A stretch of 64,000 nt of DNA from Paraphoma chrysanthemicola (Eukaryota > Ascomycota > Dothideomycetes > Pleosporales > Phaeosphaeriaceae): assembly GCA_020744225.1 (NCBI GenBank), contig JAGMWG010000012.1, forward strand, positions 1,178,001 to 1,242,000, written 5' to 3'. The position numbers and the translations under genes are program-made. Below, piece by piece: positions 11,562 to 22,196 of this stretch (positions within the stretch are counted from its first letter, which is position 1; each line of letters starts with the position of its first letter). The notes beneath the pieces were generated by a model, which saw only the letters and a list, made by a program, of their open reading frames with translations, had not been told where the DNA came from and did not search any database.

Positions 11562-13431
11562 ATAAGTTAGTTATATAGATAAGTTAGTTACTCTACTAAG
11601 ACTCTATTAAAACGTACTCTTATAAGAGTATAAAACGTACTTTATAGTAAATCTACTATACTATATAGTACTTATATTACTTAGAGACTATTTTCTCTAC
11701 TTACTTATATATATATATAAGTTATAACTAGTCTTACTATAGTATTTATAGTATCTTTAAGTTAGCTTACTACTCTTAGTATATACTTTCTTCTTTATCT
11801 TCTTTTTATTACTATATACTATAAACTTTATTAAGATAGTTAAGTATATACTCTCTTTAGCTATAAGAGTTCTTTTAGTCTTTATATACTTTCTCTTACG
11901 TAATTTATAGTATAAGATAGTCTTATTAGCTACTTAAAGCTTCTTAACTTAGTTACTTATTAATACTAAGAAATATACTATTATCTTTATATCTTTAGTA
12001 AGCTTTTTAACTACTTTAACTATATAAGTATAGAAGCTATTAATATACTTTTAAATTCTCTCTTAAATTAGTATTAATTATAACTTAAATTCTAGAATAT
12101 TACTTAGAGTTTTAGACTCTTAGAGTATAATATTAGTAGTAGATAGTATAGATATACATAGATAGATATTAAGCTTTAATATTACTATCTCTATATTAAG
12201 TAAAACTAAGCTAGTATTTTAAAAGCCTCTCTTAATATTACTTTTAGTAATTATATTCTTAAATATAGTAATAAAGTAAAGTAGAAACTTAAGTTTAGTA
12301 ATATAGTTAATTCTATTATATATTAAGTTCTTAGCTTAGTACTTATACGTCTTCTTTAATAGTAAGAAATAACTTATATTAAGAGACTATAGAAGATAAG
12401 ATAAGTAAAAAAGTACATAAAGAGTAATAATCTTATTATTTTTTATAGTACTACTAGAATTTAAGTAAGTTATAGCTCTTATAGCTATTAATAATAAGTA
12501 TTTATACTTCTCTAAAAGTACGCTTCTTTATATAGATATTAAAGTACTTTAGCTATACTAGACTAAGCTTATTTATTATCTAGCTATTCTTAGAAACTAT
12601 AATAATCTAGTTATTAAGTAACTTATTCTTCTTATACTAAGTAGAGAGATAGTTCTTATCTTAGAAGATAATAAAGAGTAGAATTACTTATCTAGTTATA
12701 TTAATACCTTAGATAATAGTAGTCTACTCTTAATTACTCTACTCTACTAATTTTAGCTATTCTTAACACTTAGAGCTTATAACTACTACTCTAGTTAATA
12801 TTATACTTATTATAAAGCTAAACTTATTAAAGTTATAAGTATTCTTATTAAGAATACTATACTTAGTCTTTATATTCTTTATAAGTTAAAACTAGTCTTA
12901 TATAATCTTAAAATTCTTATAAAGAGCTTTCTTATAGTTATACTTATAATTAAACTTAACTTTAAGCTTAGAGTAATATTTAATAAAGATTAAAGCTTAG
13001 TTAATACTTACTAATTATTAGCTCTACTTCTTATATAGTAGATTAGTTATATTCTTAATAGTAGTAAGCTATAGTAGAAATTCTTATATATTAAGATTAA
13101 GTATATACTAAATAATAATCTTCTTCTCTATTAGATAAAGATTTACTAAGTTAAGTATATAATTATATTAAAACTACTTTCTAGTATATTAATTACTAAG
13201 TATTAATTAAAAGACTTTATAGATAGCTACAGTACATTATTAAGAGAGTATTATATCTTATTAAATAGTTTATAGTATAAACTATAATTAAACCTTCTTT
13301 AAAGCTAGTAGCTCTTTTAGTAGTTAATCTATTATATTTCTACTATTTATAATAGTAGATTTAAATAAGATCTTAGTAGAGTAACTAACTTACTTATATA
13401 ACTAACTTACTTATATAACTAACTTACTTAT
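11562..13431 (-). mobile_element. RIP-decayed pogo/Fot1-type DNA transposon
   Basis: Terminal inverted repeats flank the unit. The left end (11562-11601) and the complement of the right end (13371-13431) both read AAGTTAGTTATAT..., then GTTAGTTACTCTACTAAGA. The right end has three copies and the left end two copies of an AAGTAAGTTAGTTATAT subunit. The length of about 1.87 kb is usual for Fot1-like elements. Read through stops, the minus strand follows the fungal pogo transposase. DDE-region segments near 12430-12550 include LKYFNIYIKKRTF and ILIINSYKSYN (normally LILDGHGSH). A C-terminal lysine/arginine-rich segment (YKLRKRKYIKTKRTLIA) ends in a decayed zinc knuckle near 11740 (RYYKYYSKTSYN for RCxxCGKxGHN). 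The catalytic Asp of the LILDGH box has become Asn. Inactive. Confidence 0.85.
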
Positions 13432-13712
13432 AGAGTACGTTATTAGGTCTAATAATTATCTAGTAATTCTAAGAACTTAATTATAAATTACTTTAGTTAT
13501 AAGCTTACTACGTAATTAAGTTAGTATAGTAATTAGAAAGAAATAGAAAGATAAAACGACTATTAAGAATCTAGTTCTCTAATCTATTCTTAGCGCTTTA
13601 GTAACGTTATTTTAAGCGCCTCCTAAAAAATTACTACGAGATAGTAGCTAGTACTCTTATTTCTATATAACACAGCAATATCTCTTAGAACGTCTAAGAT
13701 AACTTAGTTACT

Positions 13713-14708
13713 ATGGACGATATTACAGATAAGCATGCGACGCTCATTTATAGCTTAACCAAGATTTACGACACACTAGTAGCCATGCGCTATATCTTCC
13801 CAGAAGAAACAGTCAAGCCGCCGCACACCACAGAAGCTATATTAGATGAAACTTTGCAAACGCTCGGATACGAGTCTGAGACCGTTCAATTGATAAGGCT
13901 TATCCCTTTCTTACGTAGCGATGTGGCGTGGGGTTGGCAGAAGAAGGGTACAGAGATCCTTCCGCGATCGCAAGCTGTCAGCTACGCCATTGAACGCGAC
14001 TCCGAGTGGATCGAATATCTACGCTGGGGCGACAATTCCATGTCATCAAATCACCAGCTACTTCCGCCTTGGATGGTGCGACTGTCAATTGGGCAAATGT
14101 ATCCAGGACAGTATGGAACAGATCTGATTTATGACACGAGAGCAAGTACGTATGACTCTTCGCCGCGACGAGATTCAAATTGCTGATTTTAAGCAGAAAG
14201 AATTACTGATTGGAGTCGCACCGGCACACAGCTGTGGGATCAATCACCAAGTCGCACCGTGGAGGCCGTCTTCGCTGAAATACTGCAAAAGTTCACCAGT
14301 CTGGAATGGGTACCAAGCTTCGACGAATCATCTCCAAGTTCGCGTCAGATTATCGAAAATCCAATCTGCTTGCAGAACATTGTACCCGGGGCCATCCATC
14401 TGCCAACAGATCCGATATTGGCTGTTGCACAGATCAGACGTGATTCGGGTGAACAAGGTGTGTCGGCGCTGCGGGAAGAAGTCAATCGCTGGAGATCGTT
14501 GCAGAGATTGTATCAGAATGCTGGGTGGAGTACGGAGCAATATAACCCGGAAGGGTTAGAAATTGCAAGGAGGGAGTGGTTCAGAAGATTGACGCAGCTG
14601 GATAGGCAAGGTTGTCCTGCACGAGGCATGTCGGAAGAACAGAGAGAAGAGCTTCGGGTAGCAAGGGAAGAATTCTGGGCTGATAGTGCGGGCAGAAATG
14701 CTGTGTAA
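13713..14708 (+). CDS. hypothetical protein, 315 aa, two exons
   Basis: Exon 1 is 13713-14145 and exon 2 is 14194-14708. The 48-bp intron has donor GTACGT, branch TGCTGAT and an AAG acceptor. Joining restores one frame (…LIYDTRAT|ERITDW…); unspliced, exon 1 would stop at 14186. I do not recognise the family. The protein is rich in Trp, Arg and Tyr, has no signal peptide or membrane segment, and its last 100 residues are charged and probably helical (RREWFRRL, EEQREELRVAREEFW). It starts only about 25 bp after the RIP-mutated block yet has normal codon use and no stops. The alternative is two unrelated fragments, but the splice signals and frame argue for one gene. Confidence 0.6.
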
Positions 14709-14787
14709 AGCGAGGTTCAATTCTGCAAGCTTGTTACAGCAAGACGAGAGTGGTGTCGATTGAATACCAACATAGACTACCTGAAAA

Positions 14788-15400
14788 TTAGGCTTTCACG
14801 CAATAAGCGTAGCCTGGCCACATATTACTGCACGACTCGTCCAAAAAGCCATTCCACTGCCTCAACTGATCAAAGGTAATGCCGAATTTTGTGTAAACTA
14901 GATAACAGTAGTCTCCATCGACAGTAATGTATCACTTGTAGCACGCTGCCGAAGCTCCAGATTGTGTTGGCGCTGGGCTTACCGCTGTCGCAGACGATGT
15001 AGTAAACTTCAACGTAGGTGCTGAGGTCACAGGAAACGGGCTCATAGTACTCCCTTGGACAGTAGCTACGCAGTACGACGCATTAGCCCATAGCTTCGTG
15101 CGTCCCTCGTTGATTTGGGGGTTCATTGCTCGTAGGTCGTCGAAGGTAATCGGAAGTTTATGGCTATTACCTGGTATTAATCATTCTGAACGGTATCGTC
15201 GTATCGGCCCTAGTTTTTGGTCGTACCAGGCGGTGTTTCATGGGCTGGAGACGCCGTCTTTGTGTACACTGGCTTACGGCCATGTGTTCCTGAAATGAGA
15301 GGGGCTACAAAGGCTCCCCCAAGAGGACCAACGCAGATGTTATCGCCTGGGACGGGAGTGTGACGAGCTGCTGAGTTTCACTTAACAAAACGTGTCAGCA
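14788..15400 (-). pseudogene. LysM-domain protein, decayed
   Basis: The minus strand shows the layout of a secreted fungal multi-LysM protein, which would bind chitin or peptidoglycan. Near 15340 there is a PGDNICVGPLGG linker, then a PPGTTKN spacer, then a first LysM with RYDDTVQND (near 15205), ITFDDLRAMNPQINEG and LWANASYCVA (15060-15125). A Ser/Thr/Pro linker follows, then a second LysM (14788-14943) with VDGDYCYLVYTKFGITFDQL, a CSNMWPGYAYCV end and a TAA stop. Three lesions are visible: an in-frame TGA at 14932-14934 where LysM domains carry Trp (CYK*Y for CYKWY, a G-to-A change), a TAG at the Cys after TTKN, and a frameshift inside the first LysM. No signal peptide or start was found; an AT-rich patch lies where the 5' end should be. 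The frameshift could hide an intron, but the two stops would remain. Confidence 0.75.
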
Positions 15401-15414
15401 GGATGTTGTTGTAC

Positions 15415-15780
15415 AGTCTATTTAGTCCAATTAGTTTGGTTCTTAAGGCTAATATACTACTCTCGTACTATTAGTTAGACTCTTAGACTAAATACCTACT
15501 AAATCATTTACCTTAGCTAGAATCTATAGACTTTCACTATATCCTAGAAGTAGGAAGTGTCGAGATTACTTTATAAGTAGTTGGAACTTAGAACTTTTAC
15601 TATATGTTAAACGATAGCTAAGTAAAGAATAGGAATAAAAAGAGTAGTACAAGATTACTCTTAAACTAATTACTTGTACTATTTACGTAGACTAGTGTTG
15701 TTTAGCTTCTACTATAAGTCTAGCATTAATAGCGAACGAGAAAGGGTCGAGATAATTTACCTATTGCTAGGTATATTTAT
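15415..15780. repeat. AT-rich RIP-like patch of unknown origin
   Basis: About 365 bp of AT-rich sequence with few CpA interrupt otherwise normal composition just upstream of the decayed LysM gene. Edges are abrupt (after GTTGTACAG on the left and near GTGCGATCGTGG on the right). No coding motif was identified on either strand. It may be a small RIP-mutated transposon piece inserted in the 5' part of the LysM gene. Confidence 0.55.
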
Positions 15781-16324
15781 AACAACTTTGTGCGATCGTG
15801 GTCTAGCAGCCCCGCTGCGTGGGTAGCGAGCTTGGCGATAGCCTGAGAGACGCCGCAGTTAGATTTTGAGCTCGGTTTAGATCTCCTCGAAGAATGTTGC
15901 TTTATTGGCTGGTCTGCATGTGCAGTCTTGTACAGAAGAAGATTATTTAGATGGCAGGTCGGACATAGTGAACTAGAGACGTTCGTCCGAAGTTACCTCA
16001 AAGCAGACTGCATCTAACGAAGCTCAATCCGCTTGACAACACGATTGCGTTCGTCCGTGGTCTCTATGACATTCCGAATACTGGAGACTGGAAGGCTACG
16101 TATAAAATGCGAGCTCTTGGGAATGCACCAAGGTAATGGAGCTTTTGTAAAGAAGCTCATTATCGAGCTAGTTATTGAAACTGAATCCACTTCGTTAATT
16201 CAGCCATGACCGACTGTAGTGGTGCACGTGAAGCTTGGTGGAGAAGCACGCGGGTTGATACGAAACATCAGTTACTTCTTGCTCGGAAATAAGTATGAAG
16301 CACGATGGTCGTAGTGGGATATTA
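15781..16324. other. intergenic, nothing recognised
   Basis: Normal base composition. No convincing open frame or RNA gene seen. It could hold the remains of the 5' part of the LysM gene, but no signal-peptide-like frame was found. Confidence 0.5.
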
Positions 16325-18879
16325 TTAGTCAGAGCTCCAAATTGTCCCCTCTTCAACGCCCACGAATCCTTCAGCACGGTTTCCGAATTCTACAGACTGG
16401 GCAGGAATATCCTCGTCGAGCTCTGTGCCTCCAGCATCGCTATCGATACTAGCTTCGGGACCGATGGACCGTTCGATACCACCTCTCTGCAATGCTGCAT
16501 AAGCGTTTGTCCCCCTCGCCCGAAGCTCAATTGCTTTAGTCCGGTTGCTTCGTGTCTTCGCCGCCATATTGCTGAGCCCATCATCACCAGTGCTGCAAGG
16601 AGATGATCCTGCTTTGCGGGCGGCTCTGATATGTGCTGTTGGCATCGAGCTCAGTGCCCTTTGATTGGAGAAAAATTGAGCACCAGACACTGGCTTTTCA
16701 TACGTTTCCCATGGTGCACGAAAATTAGAAAACCTGCGCCAAGCGTGCGCCACTGCGGTAAAACTCTCGACGAGCGCATCATCCGGATCGGAACCGCGAA
16801 GACTCTCCTTCGCACAATCCCCTTTTGTTGTTGCCTCGTGTCCGAGCAGCGCCCTCATAGCTCGCTCTTCTTGTCGAGTTGCTGCTCGATCGAAGTCTAC
16901 CAGTGTAGGTAAATGATATCCATGCTCGTCATTGTCTATCGCTGGTGGTAGACTGGTGTATTTTCCGGCCACATCTCGAGGTTGACTTTTGCTTGTCCTG
17001 CGCTGCTGCTTGGGTTTGCCGTAGTCTGAAGTTGTGTCCGAGTCACCAATGCTTCCGGTAGTGATTCCGCCCTCCGAGTCGGAACTGTCAAAGTCATGTA
17101 GGGGGCGTGGTGTCCCACTTCGCGCGGCTCTCGATTTGAACTGTTCGGGCTCAGCTGCCAAGCCGTCTTCAAAAGGCGAGCGCTCGTCTGACAATACCGG
17201 TGAGCCCAACAAGCGCTCGACTTCCTCCCATGGTAACACCTTCTCGCGTTTGCTCTTGGAGGTTTTCTCTTTGACAGTCACTCTTAAATTACATCGTCTT
17301 GAGACGCCTACCCACAAGTCGCGTCCATTACTCTTCATACCAAGCACGTCGATAGCGGCGCGGACATCTCTCCTTTTTAAAAGAGGGCGGTACCATTTTT
17401 TTGAGTCTTTCTCGATGCCGCGTTGGCGCTGTGCTCTCAGTCGTGAGGTGGCCTGCATAATGGCTGTTTTCACCAGGCGTCGCGTGATCGAGATGGTAAG
17501 CCTATGCAAGTCACGGAAGGCCGTGCGATAAATAGAGGGCTCGGTTGCAAGTTCTGATGTGTACGCAGACCAATGTGGCCAAGGCGACGGGAAGTCACTT
17601 GATCGATTCATGAAAAGGTCTCTCGAGAGCTTGAGCATGGCTTCTGGTCGGAGGAGGTGCCCTTCGGGTAGAGCCTCCAGTATCTGAGCCAGGGGTCGTT
17701 GGCTCATACGTTCGCTCGAAGCATGGTGTTCACCACCTCCGATTGTATGAAGAGAATGTTGTTCGACGCTTTTGGGCGGATTCTTCTCGTAGAGACAATC
17801 GACCTGGTATCGAGTGCATTTTGTGCAGGGTACTCGGCGGTCGCATTTCAGCTTTCGCTTCTTACACGACTCGCACGCGCTACCAAATTAGTTTGAAGAC
17901 GACAGACTCTTGGGCGGCATGAGCATACCCAGCGACTCCAGGACCAAATCTTCTCGAATGTCCCTCGTCATCGCACGGAATAGTCGTAGACTGACGTCGA
18001 TCATGCATACCCTGCGTATTGTGTGACGATACAACAGGCGAGCTCGCACGTCGTGGAGCAGCAACCATCCGTGGATTTTCTGGATACACACACTCTGCGT
18101 TCCGCTTTATGCAATTGTCGCATGGATGACGTCGATCACACCTGGACTTCCTTTTCCTGCATGGTGTGCATGCGCTTCTTGGTCAGCTGACCTGAGTTCT
18201 ACAGAGCGGGAACAACCTACCCAACAATGCCCCTGCTAGATCCTTCTGATTCGCTGATGAGCGGCGCAGAGGCATCTCGCGGGGGGTCGACTCCTGCAAC
18301 GGCATCTTCAATGTCTTCGGCGATCCGGGAAGTGATGAGCCAGTAGCTTCCGTAGCGCTGCTGTTCCTGGACGGCCTCGAGCTTTTCCTGGTACCAGGCC
18401 AGTGCATCGCCGGCTTCTTCCAGCTGTCGGCCGCACTCATCGCCAAGCTCAATGGCTGCTGGAATGTCACGAAACGTCACGTGCGTACTGTGCTGCTTGG
18501 CTGCCGCGTCCTGCAGCAGCAGCAGGAACTCGCGTGTTTCGGGCTCTGTCTTGGTCGCTACTGCGGTTGCGATACCAGGAAGGTCATCCTTGCCCAACCG
18601 CTCGAGGGCAGCAAAGAATACATCTTGTTCGTGTGATGACCATACGGAGCTACCGACTTGATTGGCGTAGTGCTGCAACGAAGTGTCGGTAACGAAGCGC
18701 GACGCCGCCGTGGCCACGTACTCATTGTAGAGCAGACGGTACTCGTCGTTGTACTTTGCTTCTAGGTCCGGTCGCCGATGCGACTCGTGCTTGCGCGTGC
18801 TAGAGTTGGTGCTGTAGAGCCGACGTCGCTTGCGGGGCGTCTCGGACCGGTGCGACTCTCCGCCGGACTCTGAGCTCAT
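16325..18879 (-). CDS. RRN5: RRN5-like RNA polymerase I upstream activation factor with twin Zn2Cys6 clusters
   Basis: Three exons: 18879-18221, 18174-17929 and 17879-16325 (819 aa). Introns of 46 and 49 bp have branch sites CTGAC and CTAAT. Residues 1-219 hold a basic N-terminus and an RRN5-type SANT-like segment (SSVWSSHEQDVFFAALERLG, DDLPGIATAVATKT). Residues about 380-500 (LKLSRDLFMN, RRLVKTAIM, KRRDVRAAIDVLGM) fit the histone-fold-like part of Rrn5. In yeast Rrn5 is a subunit of UAF, which binds the rDNA promoter and recruits Pol I. Between the two parts lie two complete Zn(II)2Cys6 clusters, C222-C225-C232-C238-C241-C248 and C304-C307-C314-C320-C323-C330, each starting right after an intron with the split codon GG|C. 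The last 300 residues are acidic/serine-rich and low in motifs. It is divergent from IRC3, with starts 152 bp apart. If the RRN5 call is wrong, it is a SANT plus twin Zn2Cys6 nuclear protein. Confidence 0.72.
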
Positions 18880-19031
18880 TGTAGGCGCGTTCTAGCAGCT
18901 GCGGTCTGTTTTTACATATGGGATGTGCACGGCGGTGGTCGAGGTGGAGTCAAAAGAGAAATAATGCGCCGGCGTTAAGGCGGCGTTAAGGGCACGGCCT
19001 CGGAGCGGCACCTCACCTCCTGAATCGTGAC

Positions 19032-21105
19032 TTGGCGCCACTTTCGCTCCCTCACGCCCTGGCTCCTATGTTGCGCTTTTCTCGCCATGCGCTGACGCTC
19101 TCACCCCGAGCGGGCTTCTGTCGTCTGCTTGTAGGCATTCGATGGGTGTCGCGCGCTGCACACTCTGAGGTCAGGATCGCTGCGTTGCAACCTCTGGCGG
19201 CGGCGCGGCCTCAAATCAAGTTGCGTGACTACCAGGAAGAATGTATACAGGCGGTGCTCTCATATCTAGACGCAGGACACAAGCGTCTCGGCGTGTCACT
19301 AGCAACTGGGTCGGGCAAGACGGTCATCTTCACCCATCTCATTGACCGCGTGCCAAGTTTGGGCAGTGCCTCGCAAACACTGATCCTGGCCCATCGTCGC
19401 GAGCTCGTCGAGCAGGCGGCACGCCACTGCTCCGTTGCGTACCCGGACAAGCATGTAGAGATCGAAATGGGCGCCAACCAGGCCTCGGGAGTGGCCGACA
19501 TCACCGTAGCCTCTATCCAGAGTATCACATCGGGCCATCGCCTTCACAAGTTCAATCGTTCGCGATATAAGCTCGTTCTTGTCGACGAAGCCCACCATAT
19601 CGTCAGCCAGACCTACCTCAAAGTTCTTGAGCACTTCGGCTTGAGGCATGCTACTGACTGGAACGAGGCAGTCGTTCCTGCCTTGGTCGGCGTCTCGGCC
19701 ACATTCTCGCGCTTCGATGGACGGGCGCTCGGTGCGGTCATCGATCACATCGTATATCACCGGTTCGTCTCACGTCTACGATCCAGGCTTTCGCTGATTA
19801 GCCAGTGACTACGTCGACATGATTGAAGAGAACTGGTTGTCTGATGTCGTCTTCACTACCGTGGAACTGAAGACTGACCTGACAAAGATCGCATCTGCTG
19901 CGAACGGCGATTTTCAGACTGCTGCCCTTTCCAAGGCAATCAACACAAACGAGACCAACGATCTTGTCGTGAAATCTTGGTACGCCAAGGCGCAGGGCCG
20001 GGCGTCGACTCTTGTCTTCTGTGTGGATCTCAGCCATGTCACCAACCTGACTGCCAGATTCCGAGTATCCGGGATCGATGCTCAGTTCGTGACTGGGGAC
20101 ACCCCACAAAAAATTCGCGGTGCCAGAATAGACGCTTTCCGGGATGGCGCATTCCCCGTGCTTCTCAACTGCGGAGTCTTCACCGAAGGTACCGACATTC
20201 CGAACATTGACTGTGTGCTCCTCGCAAGGCCTACCAAATCACGCAACCTGCTTGTGCAAATGATTGGGAGGGGTATGCGGCTGCACCAAGGCAAAACCAA
20301 TTGCCATGTCATCGACATGGTCGCGGCTCTGAGTAGTGGAGTAGTATCTACACCGACACTGTTTGGGTTAGACCCCGCAGAAATCATTGAGTATGCGGAC
20401 ACAAAGACCCTTTCAACACTGCAGGCAAGGAAAGAGACAGAGAGGCGACGTGAAGAAGCTGCAGCAGACAGCGGGGCAAAGATGGCGGCGAGGAAGCTGC
20501 CAGGAGATGTCACATTCACCGACTATGATTCTGTCCATGACCTGATAGCAGACAGCTCCAGTGACCGATTCATTCGAAATCTGAGTCCCTATGCTTGGGT
20601 AAGTGTCGGAGAGCGCAAGTTCATTTTGACAACGAACAGCGGCAACTACCTCTTGATCGAGCCGTCTAATGATCAAGGTTCTTTTAGAGCCAAGTACTAC
20701 TGGAAACTGCCAGCCGACCGAAAAGTGAAAAGTCCATATGGCACTCCTCGTATCATCGCCCAAGCCGACACATTTGAGCACGTTGTACATGCTGCTGACA
20801 CCTACGCATCGGAAGCATTCGAGCATATGTGGATTGCAAAGAGTCAGCCTTGGCGTCGAAGTCGCGCTTCGCAAGCTCAAGTCGATTTCCTCAATAAATT
20901 CAGGCCGCCTCAAAATCTCTTGGAGCCCGAAGACCTCACCAAAGGCAAAGCGGGTGACATGATCACCCGCCTGAAGCACGGCGCCAAAGGCCGCTACGAA
21001 AAAGCAACAGTAAAACAGAAGGGCGAGGCACGCATTCGGCAGCGCGGAGAAACAATTCGTGAGCGGCTACAAAGTCAGGTCAAAGTGGGACCCCTCCAGC
21101 AGTAA
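19032..21105 (+). CDS. IRC3: mitochondrial DEAD/DEAH-box helicase IRC3
   Basis: Exon 1 is 19032-19762 and exon 2 is 19806-21105 (676 aa). The 43-bp intron (GTTCGT...GCTGATTAGCCAG) restores DHIVYHR|DYVDMIEENW across the join. Superfamily 2 helicase: motif I ATGSGKT (91-97), motif II DEAH (185-188), motif III SAT in GVSATFSR, motif VI QMIGRGMR (395-402). Residues 1-45 are Arg/Ser/Leu-rich without acidic residues, as in a mitochondrial presequence. Irc3 is a branched-DNA helicase needed for mtDNA upkeep in yeast. The basic C-terminus (KGKAGDMITRLKHGAKGRY and on) is also as in Irc3 proteins. It is head-to-head with the RRN5-like gene. The first in-frame ATG was taken as start. Confidence 0.9.
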
Positions 21106-22196
21106 GATCTAGCAGTAAAGAAATATACGTTTGATCGATTCGTGAGGCCAAATCGTACTCATAGCGTGATGCTATAGGATTTAGTTTTGGTGTTTCTCGA
21201 GTCTGTTGAGCGTCAAAAGACCGTGTCGCCGGGTTTCTGTGATCTTGGCACGGCGGCCAGCTCGTCGGGTCGGAGGTCAGCTTGCGCGGTTCGCCCCGCG
21301 GAGAAACTGCTTCGAGCCTCAACAGGAACAGTGCACGATCGGCTGCTGCACTCGCGTTATCTCATTCCTGCATCGCTATCCTTTTTTGCCTACTGATAGC
21401 ATCTGGTGCGACAATCGCAAGATCAGCGGGCAAAATCTACCGTGCGATACCCTCCAATCAAGCGCGTCAGCAATTTGCAGTTGGAGTAGCATATGCACTT
21501 CGCCCTCAGCACTCTTGCGCGATTACGACAAGGCTCCTGGGCGGACTACGACAGAAGGATCGAGCATCTCCACTTAAACCAAAAAGCGAGGAACAGATCA
21601 AAGAGCCGAGCCCCCACACGCTGTGCAGTCAATGTGTATCGAGCCAGGCACAGCGCATTAGTGTTGAATCGGCACATCTCAGGACTTCGCCACACCTATC
21701 TGCACGCTATGCCCAAATCGTCGTCAAAGATAAGGTCGCATAACAGCTTCAGATCTGCGAATGGTGTTCTCGACTTACTCGAGTGCGGCCTGACGATTAC
21801 TGGGATGATGACGACAGGTGGGAGGGCTCAAATCTTCTCAGCTCGTATTGGATTTCCGCGGGCAACTTCGACCCAAGTTTGACGTTGACTACGCTTCTCC
21901 GCCATCTTGAGTCGTAGTAAGAAAGATGACGTGAGGTTGGGGTCGTTCGCACTACAATGTACATGAACGATCTGGCTAGACCTAGAATACGGGGCCACAC
22001 ACGGTTTTTGGCGCCGTCTTTTCGTTCAGACGCTTTGCACCTACTTGGGTCTGTTGCCCATATTCCGTGCTCTCCACGAAAACTAGAACAGCGACTCGGC
22101 ATTCGTTCTCCCGGTCTTGTAGCCATATACTGAGTCCAAGCAACTGGTTGTTGTACTGTCTTATCATTGTGGTTCCATACATCTTCCAGCTCCATC
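21106..22196. promoter_or_regulatory. niaD upstream region
   Basis: No convincing gene. Contains one exact NirA-type site (21296-21303, listed separately) and GATA-factor sites of the HGATAR form: TGATAG at 21394-21399, AGATAA at 21728-21733 and TTATCA (TGATAA on minus) at 22161-22166, 31 bp before the niaD ATG. In Aspergillus such sites bind the pathway activator NirA and the nitrogen regulator AreA; here that is inference from the motifs and the gene context. Confidence 0.6.
21296..21303 (-). promoter_or_regulatory. NirA-type site CTCCGCGG
   Basis: Reads CCGCGGAG on +, that is CTCCGCGG on minus, an exact match to the published NirA consensus CTCCGHGG. It lies 894 bp upstream of the niaD start. 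An 8-bp match can occur by chance, but three exact matches flank the pathway genes. Confidence 0.5.

Larger units (their letters stand above)
1..13690. repeat. RIP-mutated AT-rich transposon block
   Basis: The block is strongly AT-rich. C is nearly always followed by T and G nearly always preceded by A; CpA/TpG are scarce and TpA abounds. That is the footprint of RIP (CpA to TpA on both strands). No open frame of 60 codons with a start exists on either strand. Protein motifs can still be read through TAA/TAG stops, with typical RIP substitutions (Asp to Asn, Gly to Ser or Lys, Cys to Tyr, Gln/Trp to stop). Composition returns to normal near 13.69 kb. Inside are gypsy, copia and pogo relics plus tandem and dispersed repeats, listed separately. 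The block probably runs on beyond the left edge. Confidence 0.95.

Noticed and set aside
15415..15780. Resemblance to large-subunit rRNA (CTCTCGTACTA, AACGAGA)
   Set aside because: Matches are limited to about ten bases each; the flanking bases do not follow nuclear or mitochondrial rRNA, so no rRNA call is made.
22167..22196. Earlier niaD start at 22167
   Set aside because: That codon is TTG; the first ATG is at 22197 and gives the usual nitrate reductase N-terminus.
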